Origin: an uncultured Clostridia bacterium
GTDB taxonomy: Bacteria; Bacillota_A; Clostridia; Oscillospirales; Oscillospiraceae
Assembly: GCA_949289625.1 (NCBI GenBank)
Contig: CASEPH010000460.1
Span: 1 to 5,816 of the forward strand
Length of the DNA stretch: 5,816 nt
Direction: 5' to 3'
The notes beneath the pieces were generated by a model. The model made no database searches. It was not told the origin of the DNA and worked only from the letters and a program-made list of their open reading frames with translations. A program made the position numbers and the translations under genes. Below, one piece after another: positions 1 to 5,680 of the stretch (position 1 is its first letter; every line of letters begins with the position of its first letter).

Positions 1-523
1 CGTCATCAAAGATGCGGGCGGTGTCGATGGCCGCCTGGATATCCATGCCGTGGTCAATCGTATGGGAGATTACTTGAGCGAGGGTAGTAAAGATCCGCAC
101 GCCGCCGGGGCTGCCCAAGGTGAGGAAGGGAGAACCGTCTGGGTTGAGGACCACCGTGGGGGACATGGAGGACAGGGGGCGCTTGCCGGGCTCCACACAG
201 TTTACACTCTCCGGGTCCGTGGAGAAGTCCGTCATCTGGTCGTTGAGAACAAAGCCGTAACCAGGGACCGCGACCAGACTGCCGAAAAAGTGGTTAATGG
301 TCTGGGTTACTGTGACCATATTGCCTGCCTGATCCGCGATGGAGAATGAGGTGGTGGAGACGTGACCATAGGTGGAAGGATCGCCTGGACTCCAGCTTTG
401 AGACTGATCGGTGATCTTGTCCGCAATGGTTTTTGCGTACTCCTTGCTGATCAGGCCGGACAGGGGGACATCCTCCGCGAAATCGGTGTCCGCCATATAC
501 TCCGCCCGGTCCGCGAAGGCGGC
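1..523 (-). pseudogene. ggt: 3' remainder of gamma-glutamyltransferase gene, downstream of an in-frame stop; runs off the window
   Basis: This stretch continues the upstream gamma-glutamyltransferase ORF in exactly the same frame after a TAA at 524-526. It is open to the window edge, about 174 codons. It opens with AAFADRAEYMADTDF, the conserved block that normally follows the SEAF-type helix. It then has the autoprocessing site TTSFSIAD (first Thr, codon at about 353-355, would be the nucleophile and the new N-terminus of the small subunit). Further family motifs are GFVLNDQMTDFS (glutamate-binding Asn/Asp), KRPLSSMSPT (oxyanion-side Ser pair) and TLGSPGG. No frameshift is seen. An internal ATG at 494-496 has only GGAG three bases upstream, so independent translation seems unlikely and would not give a normally exported precursor. 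The C-terminus lies outside the window. The sequence looks selected rather than decayed, so the stop may be recent or an error. Confidence 0.85.
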
Positions 524-1555
524 TTAGAATGCTTCGGAAAACAGATGGAGATACTCGCTGGAATTGACCTCCATTGCTTCAAGATTGTAATTTTCCAGTA
601 CATTTAAAATCTCCAGAAGATGTGTGCCGCCGGAGGAGGCTGGGGGGACAGAGATGACCTCATAGCCCCGATAGGTGGAGGAGATGGGGGCCCGCTCTTT
701 GACCTCATAGCTGGCCAGGTCCTCCAGGGACAGAACACCGCCGTATTTCTGCACTGCGTCCACGATAGCTTGGGCCATTTCGCCGGTATAGAAGGCGTCC
801 CGCCCCTTGTGAGCGATCTGTTCCATTGCCTTTGCTAGGTCATGGTTGGTGATCACGGCATTCGACTCATAGGGGAGCCACTCATTCAGGTAGTATTCTC
901 CCAGCTCCGGGTAGTCCAGAATATGCTGATAACTCTCGTTGATGGCATTGCTCATTGTGGCGGAAACCAGATAGCCCTCGTTGGCCAAGTCGATGGCGGG
1001 CTGCATAATCTCCTGCCGGGACAGTTCCCCGGAGCCATAGTGCTCCAGCGCGTACTCCATGCCGGCGACCAGTCCTGGGATACCCACGGACAATCCCCCG
1101 TAATAGGTGATGTCCTCCCGCAGCAGTTCCCCATTTTCGTCCAGCCAGGTGTAGGAGTCCTGGGCGGCGGGGGCGGTCTCCCGGTAGTCCAGGAAATAAT
1201 TTTGACCGTCTGCGGTATGAATTAGCATAAAGCCGCCGCCCCCCAGACCGGAGGTGTAGGGCTCTGCCACACCCAAAGCGTAGGCTACGGCAACCGCTGC
1301 GTCCACCGCATTGCCGCCTGCCTCTAAAATTTCCAATCCAGCCATAGTGGCATATACGTTAGAGGACGCTACCATGCCGTGTACTCCAAATGCGTCCCGA
1401 TCCGTTCGTTTCAGATCGCCGTTTTCGTCCATAGGAGACCACACTTGTCCTGTCTCCTCTGTACCGTAAGAGGATGGAGACGGGGGCCCACAGGCCGTGA
1501 CGGAAAGGGCTGCGGTTAAAGCCAGGGTCAGAGTCAACGGTTTCCGAGTATTCAT
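524..1555 (-). CDS. ggt: Gamma-glutamyltransferase lipoprotein, truncated before the catalytic threonine by an in-frame TAA
   Basis: This 343-residue ORF is the large-subunit part of a gamma-glutamyltransferase (Ntn-hydrolase). The family cleaves or transfers gamma-glutamyl bonds; in poly-gamma-glutamate operons it acts as CapD/Ggt, trimming the polymer or anchoring it to the wall. The N-terminus has a lipoprotein signal, a charged MNTRK, a hydrophobic stretch and lipobox VTAC with Cys at residue 22, so the protein should be on the outer face of the membrane. Seen motifs: GMVASSNVYAT, GGNAVDAAVAV, EPYTSGLGGGGFM, DYRETAPAA (substrate-carboxylate Arg), GIPGLVAGMEYAL, PPASSGGTHLLEILN. The start at 1555 is chosen because AAAGGAG lies 7 bases upstream; two earlier in-frame ATGs are upstream of, or almost touch, that site. 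ATGA overlap with the upstream gene suggests translational coupling. It ends in SEAF then TAA, where the family usually has a residue such as Lys, so the product would lack the nucleophile. Confidence 0.9.
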   Translation of the reverse strand: MNTRKPLTLTLALTAALSVTACGPPSPSSYGTEETGQVWSPMDENGDLKRTDRDAFGVHGMVASSNVYATMAGLEILEAGGNAVDAAVAVAYALGVAEPYTSGLGGGGFMLIHTADGQNYFLDYRETAPAAQDSYTWLDENGELLREDITYYGGLSVGIPGLVAGMEYALEHYGSGELSRQEIMQPAIDLANEGYLVSATMSNAINESYQHILDYPELGEYYLNEWLPYESNAVITNHDLAKAMEQIAHKGRDAFYTGEMAQAIVDAVQKYGGVLSLEDLASYEVKERAPISSTYRGYEVISVPPASSGGTHLLEILNVLENYNLEAMEVNSSEYLHLFSEAF

Positions 1556-2616
1556 TTGCATTCTCCTTTCCGAACAGACCACCTACCCCAGGCCAGCAGG
1601 GCAGCTGTTCCCACAAGTCCCAACACAAGAAAGTGTCGGGGATATTGAGTTGTTTGGTAAACTGCACTCTCACCAGGGGGAGACAGGTGGTCCGGATCAT
1701 AGGGCAGGCCGTAGTCCGCCACCAGTCGTTGGATATTCAAGAGGTGTATGACAGGCAGACCCTGAGCGTTGTACCGCTGCAGAAGGCCGCTCCCTTCATC
1801 AACCGTCTTGACCCGGTCCGGTTCCACCACACCCCAGGACAGGGACAGCTCGTTTTCCCCCAGACCGGAGGTGGTCAGATTGCCGCCCACCCCAATAAAA
1901 CAGGTGATCGGACCGTTTTCCTGGTACAGCTCCATGCGGGCAGCCAGATTGGCGGAGAAGTCCTCCTCATATAACAGGGGGACGGAATAGGTTTTAAAAC
2001 GAGTACGGATTTGGTCCACCAGTTCCGGGTCCATATCCAGGCCGCAGTCGCTGGCACCTCCCAGAGAGACAGCAGCTCCTTGTTGGGGAAGCAGTCCATC
2101 CTCCACCAGGCGGTATGCCATATCCGGAAAGGTAAGCTCCGGCTGATTGGCCCCATAGGTGGAGGCGCCCACTGAGGAGATATAGACCACCTCCACGTCC
2201 ATGGCGGCGCAGGCGGACAAAACTGCCAGATTCATGGCGGGGAAAGAGCCGGAGAAACCAGCTCCCACAGTATCGCCTGGCTGAACACCGGCTTCCTTCA
2301 GCAGTTGAACCACCAGAGCAGCCATATCGGGGTTGGCGGTGGTTCGCTTTGCCTCCAGAGCACCGAGAGTGGTGGTGATGCCGGTAAAACGATCCCCAAT
2401 CATACCGGTGCGAAACCAGTCCTCCTCATGGATGGGCAGGCCTAGTTCCTGCTTATAGACCTTGACCTGGTCCATGCACCGCTGCATGATCTGGGCAGCT
2501 TCCAGTTTCACATTATAATCTTCTGCAGGGACCACTTTGCCGCTCCGAAGCGTGAGAGCGACCGATGCAGACAAGACTAAGACAGACAGGAGCAGAGCAA
2601 AACGCTTGCACTTCAT
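1552..2616 (-). CDS. pgsW: Poly-gamma-glutamate system protein (PgsW-type), membrane-anchored
   Basis: This 354-residue protein resembles the poly-gamma-glutamate system family (TIGR04332-type) found beside pgsB and pgsC in some bacteria. Its biochemical role is not established. Residues about 6-23 form an N-terminal membrane anchor and residues about 328-345 a second membrane helix followed by a basic tail (RKGECK). The large segment between is therefore probably extracytoplasmic. Conserved-looking blocks include GDRFTGITTTLGALEAKRT (75-93), GVQPGDTVGAGFSGSFPAMN (110-129), VVYISSVGASTYGANQPE (143-160) and CFIGVGGNLTTSG (239-251). The start is supported by AAAGGAGG five bases upstream; this site overlaps the pgsC stop codon, and the gap between the genes is only 11 bases. 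Its stop overlaps the ggt start (ATGA). I recognise the family from context and motifs; the symbol is less certain than for pgsB and pgsC. Confidence 0.85.
   Translation of the reverse strand: MKCKRFALLLSVLVLSASVALTLRSGKVVPAEDYNVKLEAAQIMQRCMDQVKVYKQELGLPIHEEDWFRTGMIGDRFTGITTTLGALEAKRTTANPDMAALVVQLLKEAGVQPGDTVGAGFSGSFPAMNLAVLSACAAMDVEVVYISSVGASTYGANQPELTFPDMAYRLVEDGLLPQQGAAVSLGGASDCGLDMDPELVDQIRTRFKTYSVPLLYEEDFSANLAARMELYQENGPITCFIGVGGNLTTSGLGENELSLSWGVVEPDRVKTVDEGSGLLQRYNAQGLPVIHLLNIQRLVADYGLPYDPDHLSPPGESAVYQTTQYPRHFLVLGLVGTAALLAWGRWSVRKGECK
1563..1569 (-). promoter_or_regulatory. Ribosome binding site of ggt
   Basis: AAAGGAG on the minus strand lies seven bases before the ATG at 1553-1555, within the last codons of pgsW. 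It decides the ggt start: the ATG at 1559-1561 is too close to it. The chosen start places the lipoprotein signal at the exact N-terminus. Confidence 0.75.
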
Positions 2617-2627
2617 GGCGGCCTCCT

Positions 2628-3059
2628 TTACAATCCGGCCAGAGAGCCGCCCAACACCAGCAGTATTGCCGCCACCAGGCCGGTGGTCAAAGCCAGGCTC
2701 AACAGGGTGTCGGCAAAGCCCTGGCGGTCAAATTCCCGGGCAATAATGCCGGGAATCAGGGTTCCAATCACAATGCCGCCGCTGGGGAAGAGACTAATTT
2801 CCTGAGCCAGCAGACTCAAGAAAAAGGTCAGCACCAATAAAAATGCAAACCGACGACGGCCATAGAGGATCATGGACTTCGATAACAGCTTGCAGATGCC
2901 AACAGCCACAGCGGCGATCACCAGGGTATCCACAATACGCCACGGGGAATGGAGACACAGAGCCAGATAGCCGGGGACTATTAAGCCGGCGGACAGTCCG
3001 GTAAACTCTGTATACAAGAGGCTGATTAAGACCCCGGCCAAAATTGTCTCATGATACAA
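2628..3059 (-). CDS. pgsC: Poly-gamma-glutamate biosynthesis membrane protein PgsC/CapC
   Basis: This is a 143-residue, very hydrophobic protein, close to the 149 residues of Bacillus PgsC. Known PgsC/CapC forms the membrane complex with the ligase PgsB and is needed for polymer synthesis and translocation. Family signatures are clear: GLSAGLIVPGYLAL (21-34), the central MILYGRRRFA, and IGTLIPGIIAREFDRQG near the C-terminal third. About five hydrophobic segments are visible (roughly 5-34, 43-59, 70-91, 94-107, 119-140). The start is a TTG at 3057-3059; no ATG exists in frame before the middle of the protein, and AGGAGG sits nine bases upstream, inside the end of pgsB. The gene overlaps pgsB by 11 bases, so coupled translation is likely. 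Function is assigned with high confidence from the sequence motifs together with the flanking pgsB. Confidence 0.95.
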   Translation of the reverse strand: MYHETILAGVLISLLYTEFTGLSAGLIVPGYLALCLHSPWRIVDTLVIAAVAVGICKLLSKSMILYGRRRFAFLLVLTFFLSLLAQEISLFPSGGIVIGTLIPGIIAREFDRQGFADTLLSLALTTGLVAAILLVLGGSLAGL

Positions 3060-4176
3060 GAGTGGTCCCCTCCTTCCGTACGCGGGCCATCAGTTCACGA
3101 CCGCCCTGGGCAATATTTCCAATAGCATAAATGACCTGGTTCTCGGCCAGCTGATCAATGGACAGTTCTTCCGGTCCTGCGAGCGTTCGAACCAGAATAT
3201 CGGGCCGTCGGCGGATTAACCCCCGGCGCATGTAGCCGCGGGCCGCTCCCATCAGCCACACCTGAGAGGGATTCAGTGCCAGACAGACGGCCAACATATC
3301 CTCCGTCCGGCTGCCCCGGTCAGCGCGGTTATTCACCAGCAGGATCAGTTCCCGGTCCTGGAGCTGCAGCTGCTCCCGCAGCCGCTCCCACACAAGGCAG
3401 GTGGACTGAACATCGTTAATAGATAGGCCGTTGATGAACAGCGCCTTGCCCAACCGGTGCAGGGAGAGGGCATAGGGATCCCGTTGGTAGTGCATCATGC
3501 CCTGAAGGGCGGTTTCCCGATCTATCCCCAGATGCTGACATACCGCCAGAGCCAGGGCAATGTTTTCTGGGAAATCAAACTCTGGCTCGGTTCCATCTGG
3601 TCGGACCTGGATCGCCTCACTGCCGAGGGATGCGGCCTTGTCCAACAGACGGGCAAACTGACTGACTTCAGCGGTGAACAGCACTCCCTGTTTGGGAATG
3701 GTGTTGGAAAGTGCGTCGCAGATCTGAGGCAGAGTCTCTCCCATCACGTCAGTGTGATCCCTGCGGACATTGGTGATCACTCCAATATACGCCTTGAGGA
3801 TTTGGTGCTGAGCTGCATGCTGGAGCTCCGGCTGTACCGCCATGCACTCCACCACCAGGACCTGGGCACCCTGTGCGGCGGCTCGTTCCAGAATAGCAAC
3901 CTGCTCTTTAATATTTGCCCGCCCCCGGCGGCGAATCAGCTCCTCGTGACCCGATACATCTATGGTCATAGGATCTGTCCCGGTTGTCTTGCAGAAGACC
4001 TTCATGCCGCCGGCCCGAAGTCCTGCTTCAATCAGACGGCTGACGGTAGATTTTCCGCGCGTCCCATTTACATGAACGATATGGGTTAATTTGGCCCGCG
4101 CCTGCCGAACCCGGCGTGCCTCCCAAAGCAAATAGACCAGCCAAATCAATGTTAAGAGCAAAATTGCAGCGATCAT
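3049..4176 (-). CDS. pgsB: Poly-gamma-glutamate synthase ligase PgsB/CapB (Mur ligase-like amide ligase)
   Basis: This 375-residue protein (Bacillus PgsB is about 393) is the ATP-dependent ligase that joins glutamates through gamma-carboxyl amide bonds at the membrane. An N-terminal hydrophobic helix (about 2-18) is followed by a basic stretch. The P-loop VNGTRGKSTVSRL starts near residue 36. TTGTDP (about 65-70) and VECMAVQPE follow. The Mur-ligase-type ITNVRRDHTDVMGET lies at about 134-148, the PgsB block FINGLSINDVQST near 247-259, NNRADRGSRTEDM near 282-294 and YAIGNIAQGG near 350-359. I chose the ATG at 4174-4176 because GGAAAGG is nine bases upstream. An in-frame TTG at 4180-4182 is only three bases from that site, though it would add just two residues. 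This is the first gene of the pgsB-pgsC-pgsW-ggt operon. No pgsA/capA is present in the window. Confidence 0.95.
   Translation of the reverse strand: MIAAILLLTLIWLVYLLWEARRVRQARAKLTHIVHVNGTRGKSTVSRLIEAGLRAGGMKVFCKTTGTDPMTIDVSGHEELIRRRGRANIKEQVAILERAAAQGAQVLVVECMAVQPELQHAAQHQILKAYIGVITNVRRDHTDVMGETLPQICDALSNTIPKQGVLFTAEVSQFARLLDKAASLGSEAIQVRPDGTEPEFDFPENIALALAVCQHLGIDRETALQGMMHYQRDPYALSLHRLGKALFINGLSINDVQSTCLVWERLREQLQLQDRELILLVNNRADRGSRTEDMLAVCLALNPSQVWLMGAARGYMRRGLIRRRPDILVRTLAGPEELSIDQLAENQVIYAIGNIAQGGRELMARVRKEGTTLVS
3069..3074 (-). promoter_or_regulatory. Ribosome binding site of pgsC (supports a TTG start)
   Basis: AGGAGG on the minus strand lies nine bases before the TTG at 3057-3059 and is embedded in the 3' end of pgsB. 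It supports a non-ATG start for pgsC, and translation of pgsC while pgsB is finishing. Confidence 0.75.
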
Positions 4177-4185
4177 AGCCAAATA

Positions 4186-4192
4186 CCTTTCC
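4186..4192 (-). promoter_or_regulatory. Ribosome binding site of pgsB
   Basis: GGAAAGG on the minus strand is nine bases before the ATG at 4174-4176 and three before the TTG at 4180-4182. The spacing favours the ATG. The site is weaker than those of pgsC and pgsW. Confidence 0.55.
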
Positions 4193-4222
4193 GTTGGTTC
4201 AAGAGCTTCCAGTGGTTAGGAG

Positions 4223-4250
4223 GGGAAATTCTATCTTAGATTTTATTCCC
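4223..4250 (-). promoter_or_regulatory. A/T-rich dyad and possible promoter region before pgsB
   Basis: The segment has GGGAA at one end, TTCCC at the other, and ATCT-A-AGAT in the centre, about 50 bases before pgsB. On the minus strand it also contains the -10-like hexamers TAAAAT (4240-4245) and TAGAAT (4228-4233). No good -35 box is seen at the right distance. It lies between the terminator of the upstream unit and pgsB, where the operon promoter must be if the operon has its own. Operator or promoter function is inference. Confidence 0.3.
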
Positions 4251-4320
4251 GTTTATTCCCCGCGTCTCTTTTTTCTCATTTTTCCTATTTCTTTTTCTGC
4301 AGTTTGGGGAGACCTCACCT

Positions 4321-4362
4321 GGATAAAAACCCGGCCGCAGCTTATTCTTGCTGCAGCCGGGT
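4321..4362 (-). terminator. Rho-independent terminator of the NTF2-like gene pair
   Basis: A 13-bp stem has arms at 4329-4341 and 4350-4362 and an 8-base loop. In minus-strand RNA the only imperfect pair is a G-U wobble; in plus-strand RNA the same position is a C-A mismatch. On the minus strand the stem is followed by a run of five T (4325-4329) then AT. The plus side has no T run. Orientation, strength and position, about 20 bases after the stop of the 4383-4784 gene, all point to termination of that unit before the pgs operon. Confidence 0.9.
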
Positions 4363-4382
4363 CTATATTCGAAAGGCAAATA

Positions 4383-4784
4383 CTAAGAATCGCAAGTGCA
4401 GGACTTAGAAAGTGTCTTGGAACTTTGATTGTATACTTGTACAACGCATTTCCATTCTTCGCCTTGTTTCATCATAAGCAGGACATCAGTAAAGTCCGAA
4501 GTTCCACCCCAATTTTCTTCTAAAATACGTGCAACTGCAATAGTTTCCTCTAATGCAATTACGTCTACACGAAAAGTGAATTTGGGGTTGGAGCCAACTC
4601 GATCAACATTATCAAAGAAAGATTGAATTGGTCCATGGTCAAACTGACCATTTGGGTACCCAAAGTAAACAGCCTCTTCGCTAAATGCTGCTTTCGCCTC
4701 TGTGCTATTACCATTTGCCACAGCGGCCATCCGTTTCATGACAGCAGCCTCTACGGCCTTATACTCTTCTAATGGGGCGCGCAT
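4383..4784 (-). CDS. NTF2/SnoaL-like protein, putative lumazine-binding type (paralog 1)
   Basis: This 133-residue soluble protein has no signal peptide or membrane segment. It matches the pattern of the putative lumazine-binding group (Lumazine_bd_2-type) of the NTF2-like cone fold: an N-terminal helix with VEAAVMKRMAAVANGNS, then EEAVYFGYPNGQFDHGPI, SFFDNVD, an alternating strand IAVARILEENWG, FTDVLLMMK and EEWKCVVQVYNQ. Members are small one-domain proteins; many are of unknown function and some bind or convert small ligands. I see no basis for a substrate. The start is supported by GAGGAGG six bases upstream. It is about half identical to the next gene upstream, with collinear motifs, so the two are a tandem duplication. 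Its C-terminus differs, ending in SKSCTCDS with two nearby cysteines. It ends 20 bases before a terminator. Confidence 0.85.
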   Translation of the reverse strand: MRAPLEEYKAVEAAVMKRMAAVANGNSTEAKAAFSEEAVYFGYPNGQFDHGPIQSFFDNVDRVGSNPKFTFRVDVIALEETIAVARILEENWGGTSDFTDVLLMMKQGEEWKCVVQVYNQSSKTLSKSCTCDS

Positions 4785-4820
4785 AGATAACCTCCTCAGA
4801 TTAAATCGTTCGGTATAAGG

Positions 4821-4855
4821 ATACGGAGCAGGATTTATGCCCCCCTGCTCCGTAT
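4821..4855 (-). promoter_or_regulatory. Perfect 12-bp hairpin between the two NTF2-like genes
   Basis: ATACGGAGCAGG at 4821-4832 pairs perfectly with CCTGCTCCGTAT at 4844-4855 around an 11-base loop that carries a run of C on the plus strand. No T run follows on the minus strand (CCTTATACC), so it is not a classic terminator. As part of a two-gene transcript it could be an mRNA-stabilising or processing element, or a partial terminator that lowers expression of the second gene. The structure is seen; its role is inferred. Confidence 0.7.
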
Positions 4856-4871
4856 AACTTATTCTGCAAAA

Positions 4872-5258
4872 TTATCCTTTTTGGATGGTGTCAGAGTTTT
4901 GATTATAGGCCTTGGCAACACATTTCCATTCGCCGTTCATTTTCAGCAGAAGCAAGATATCCGTAAAGTTGATTCGATTCCCCCAGCCCTCTTCTAAGAC
5001 ACGAACTACGGCCAAAGTTTCTTCAACAAGGAGGACATCCACACGTGCCTTAAAATTATCGCCGCCTGGGACCGTGTCGACATTATGGTAAAACTGCTCA
5101 ATAGAACCATGCTCCAGTTTGCCGTCCAGATAGCCGAAAAGGACGGCTTCATCAATGAACAGCTCCTTTGCGTACTTACTGTTACCTTCGGCCACACTTT
5201 TCACAAAGTTCATGGCGGCAGCTTCAACTGCCTGATATTCTTTCAGATCCGCTCTCAT
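4872..5258 (-). CDS. NTF2/SnoaL-like protein, putative lumazine-binding type (paralog 2)
   Basis: This 128-residue soluble protein is of the same NTF2-like, putative lumazine-binding type as the gene that follows it in transcription order. Matching blocks are VEAAAMNFVKSVAEGNS, DEAVLFGYLDGKLEHGSI, FYHNVDTV, TLAVVRVLEEGWG, INFTDILLLLK and GEWKCVAKAYNQ. Function is unknown; the fold usually forms a small ligand pocket and often dimerises. I chose the ATG at 5256-5258 because it gives the same MRA-L-EY N-terminus as the paralog, with AAGGAG ten bases upstream. An ATG nine bases earlier almost touches that site, and a further upstream ATG (5307-5309) has no visible ribosome site. A good promoter lies about 100 bases upstream. 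Spacing to the paralog is 87 bases and includes the hairpin, so the two probably form one transcript ending at the terminator at 4321-4362. Confidence 0.85.
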   Translation of the reverse strand: MRADLKEYQAVEAAAMNFVKSVAEGNSKYAKELFIDEAVLFGYLDGKLEHGSIEQFYHNVDTVPGGDNFKARVDVLLVEETLAVVRVLEEGWGNRINFTDILLLLKMNGEWKCVAKAYNQNSDTIQKG

Positions 5259-5295
5259 AATAACCATACTCCTTCGCTTCTTGATAATCGTCCTG

Positions 5296-5323
5296 CATAC
5301 AATGAGCACATTGACACATACAA
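5296..5323. repeat. Paired CATACAA repeats enclosing an inverted repeat in the predicted leader
   Basis: CATACAA occurs at 5296-5302 and 5317-5323, 21 bases (two helical turns) apart. Between and overlapping them is CAATG-AGCA-CATTG at 5300-5313. The cluster lies just downstream of the predicted transcription start of the NTF2-like pair. It could be a repressor site or a small leader hairpin; chance is also possible for elements this short. Confidence 0.3.
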
Positions 5324-5353
5324 GGTGCCAGTTCTCAATTTGCTGACAATCGG

Positions 5354-5381
5354 ATTATATTACGTATGTAGCAAAATACAA
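5354..5381 (-). promoter_or_regulatory. Sigma-70-type promoter for the NTF2-like gene pair
   Basis: On the minus strand a perfect TATAAT (5354-5359) is preceded after 16 bases by TTGTAT (5376-5381), which keeps the TTG of the consensus -35. Transcription would start near 5347, leaving a leader of about 90 bases before the gene starting at 5258. The -35 match is only partial, so an activator may be involved. Confidence 0.6.
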
Positions 5382-5384
5382 GTA

Positions 5385-5400
5385 CGCACATTTAGGTGCG
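5385..5400. repeat. Inverted repeat abutting the -35 box (candidate operator)
   Basis: CGCAC and GTGCG flank a 6-base centre (ATTTAG). Outside it, GTA on one side and ATAC on the other extend the symmetry with one offset base (5382-5404). It lies immediately upstream of the predicted -35 at 5376-5381, a usual place for an activator site. Regulator binding is inference; no regulator gene is recognisable nearby except the partial winged-helix gene at the right edge. Confidence 0.4.
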
Positions 5401-5404
5401 ATAC

Positions 5405-5680
5405 TAACACTTTGGTAATATGCTAACTTATAAGAAATGGAGTATACAGTAGAAGCAAAGCAAACTTCAGTTATTACTTCGTGCCTGGAAAATAAAGGAT
5501 TCTCAAATTTACAGTACTGAACGATTTTAACAACTGATTCTCAATCCTCTGAATATTATAATACTTCCAATAGCATCTTCTAGATGGCCCAATGTGAACC
5601 TGGCCCTGGACCAGTGTTTAGGCGCAGTTTTCCCTTGGTGGGGAAATATGCCTTTTGGTGCCGAAAGAGGGCATACACTT
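5405..5680. other. A/T-rich intergenic stretch without a convincing gene
   Basis: No ORF here has both a credible start and family-like sequence. Weak features seen: TATAAT within a short palindrome near 5559-5568 with no good -35 on either strand, two GATTCTCAA copies (about 5499 and 5535), and small stems TTTCCC/GGGAAA (5629-5646) and TATGCC/GGCATA (5647-5675). The second stem begins just after the stop of the winged-helix gene and could be a weak terminator for it, but its T tract is poor. Confidence 0.5.

Noticed and set aside
524..526. Programmed recoding (for example pyrrolysine or selenocysteine) at the ggt stop
   Set aside because: The codon is TAA, not TAG or TGA, and I see no downstream stem of the needed type; a mutation or error is simpler.
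842..1225. Plus-strand ORF of 127 codons opposite ggt
   Set aside because: It is antisense to the well-conserved transferase, with a Val/Gly-rich translation typical of a shadow frame.
3457..4089. Long plus-strand ORF of 210 codons opposite pgsB
   Set aside because: It is the antisense shadow of the conserved pgsB gene; its translation shows no family-like motifs and no ribosome site.
4253..4444. Minus-strand 63-codon ORF spanning the terminator
   Set aside because: It overlaps the end of an NTF2-like gene in another frame and runs through the terminator stem; it is not a believable protein.
5437..5520. Plus-strand 27-codon ORF (MEYTVEAKQ...) in the intergenic gap
   Set aside because: No ribosome binding site precedes its ATG, composition is unremarkable, and the length is within chance for A/T-rich DNA.
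5629..5675. Two small stems read as a terminator for the winged-helix gene
   Set aside because: Stems are only 6 bp and the following T tract is weak and interrupted, so I do not call a terminator.
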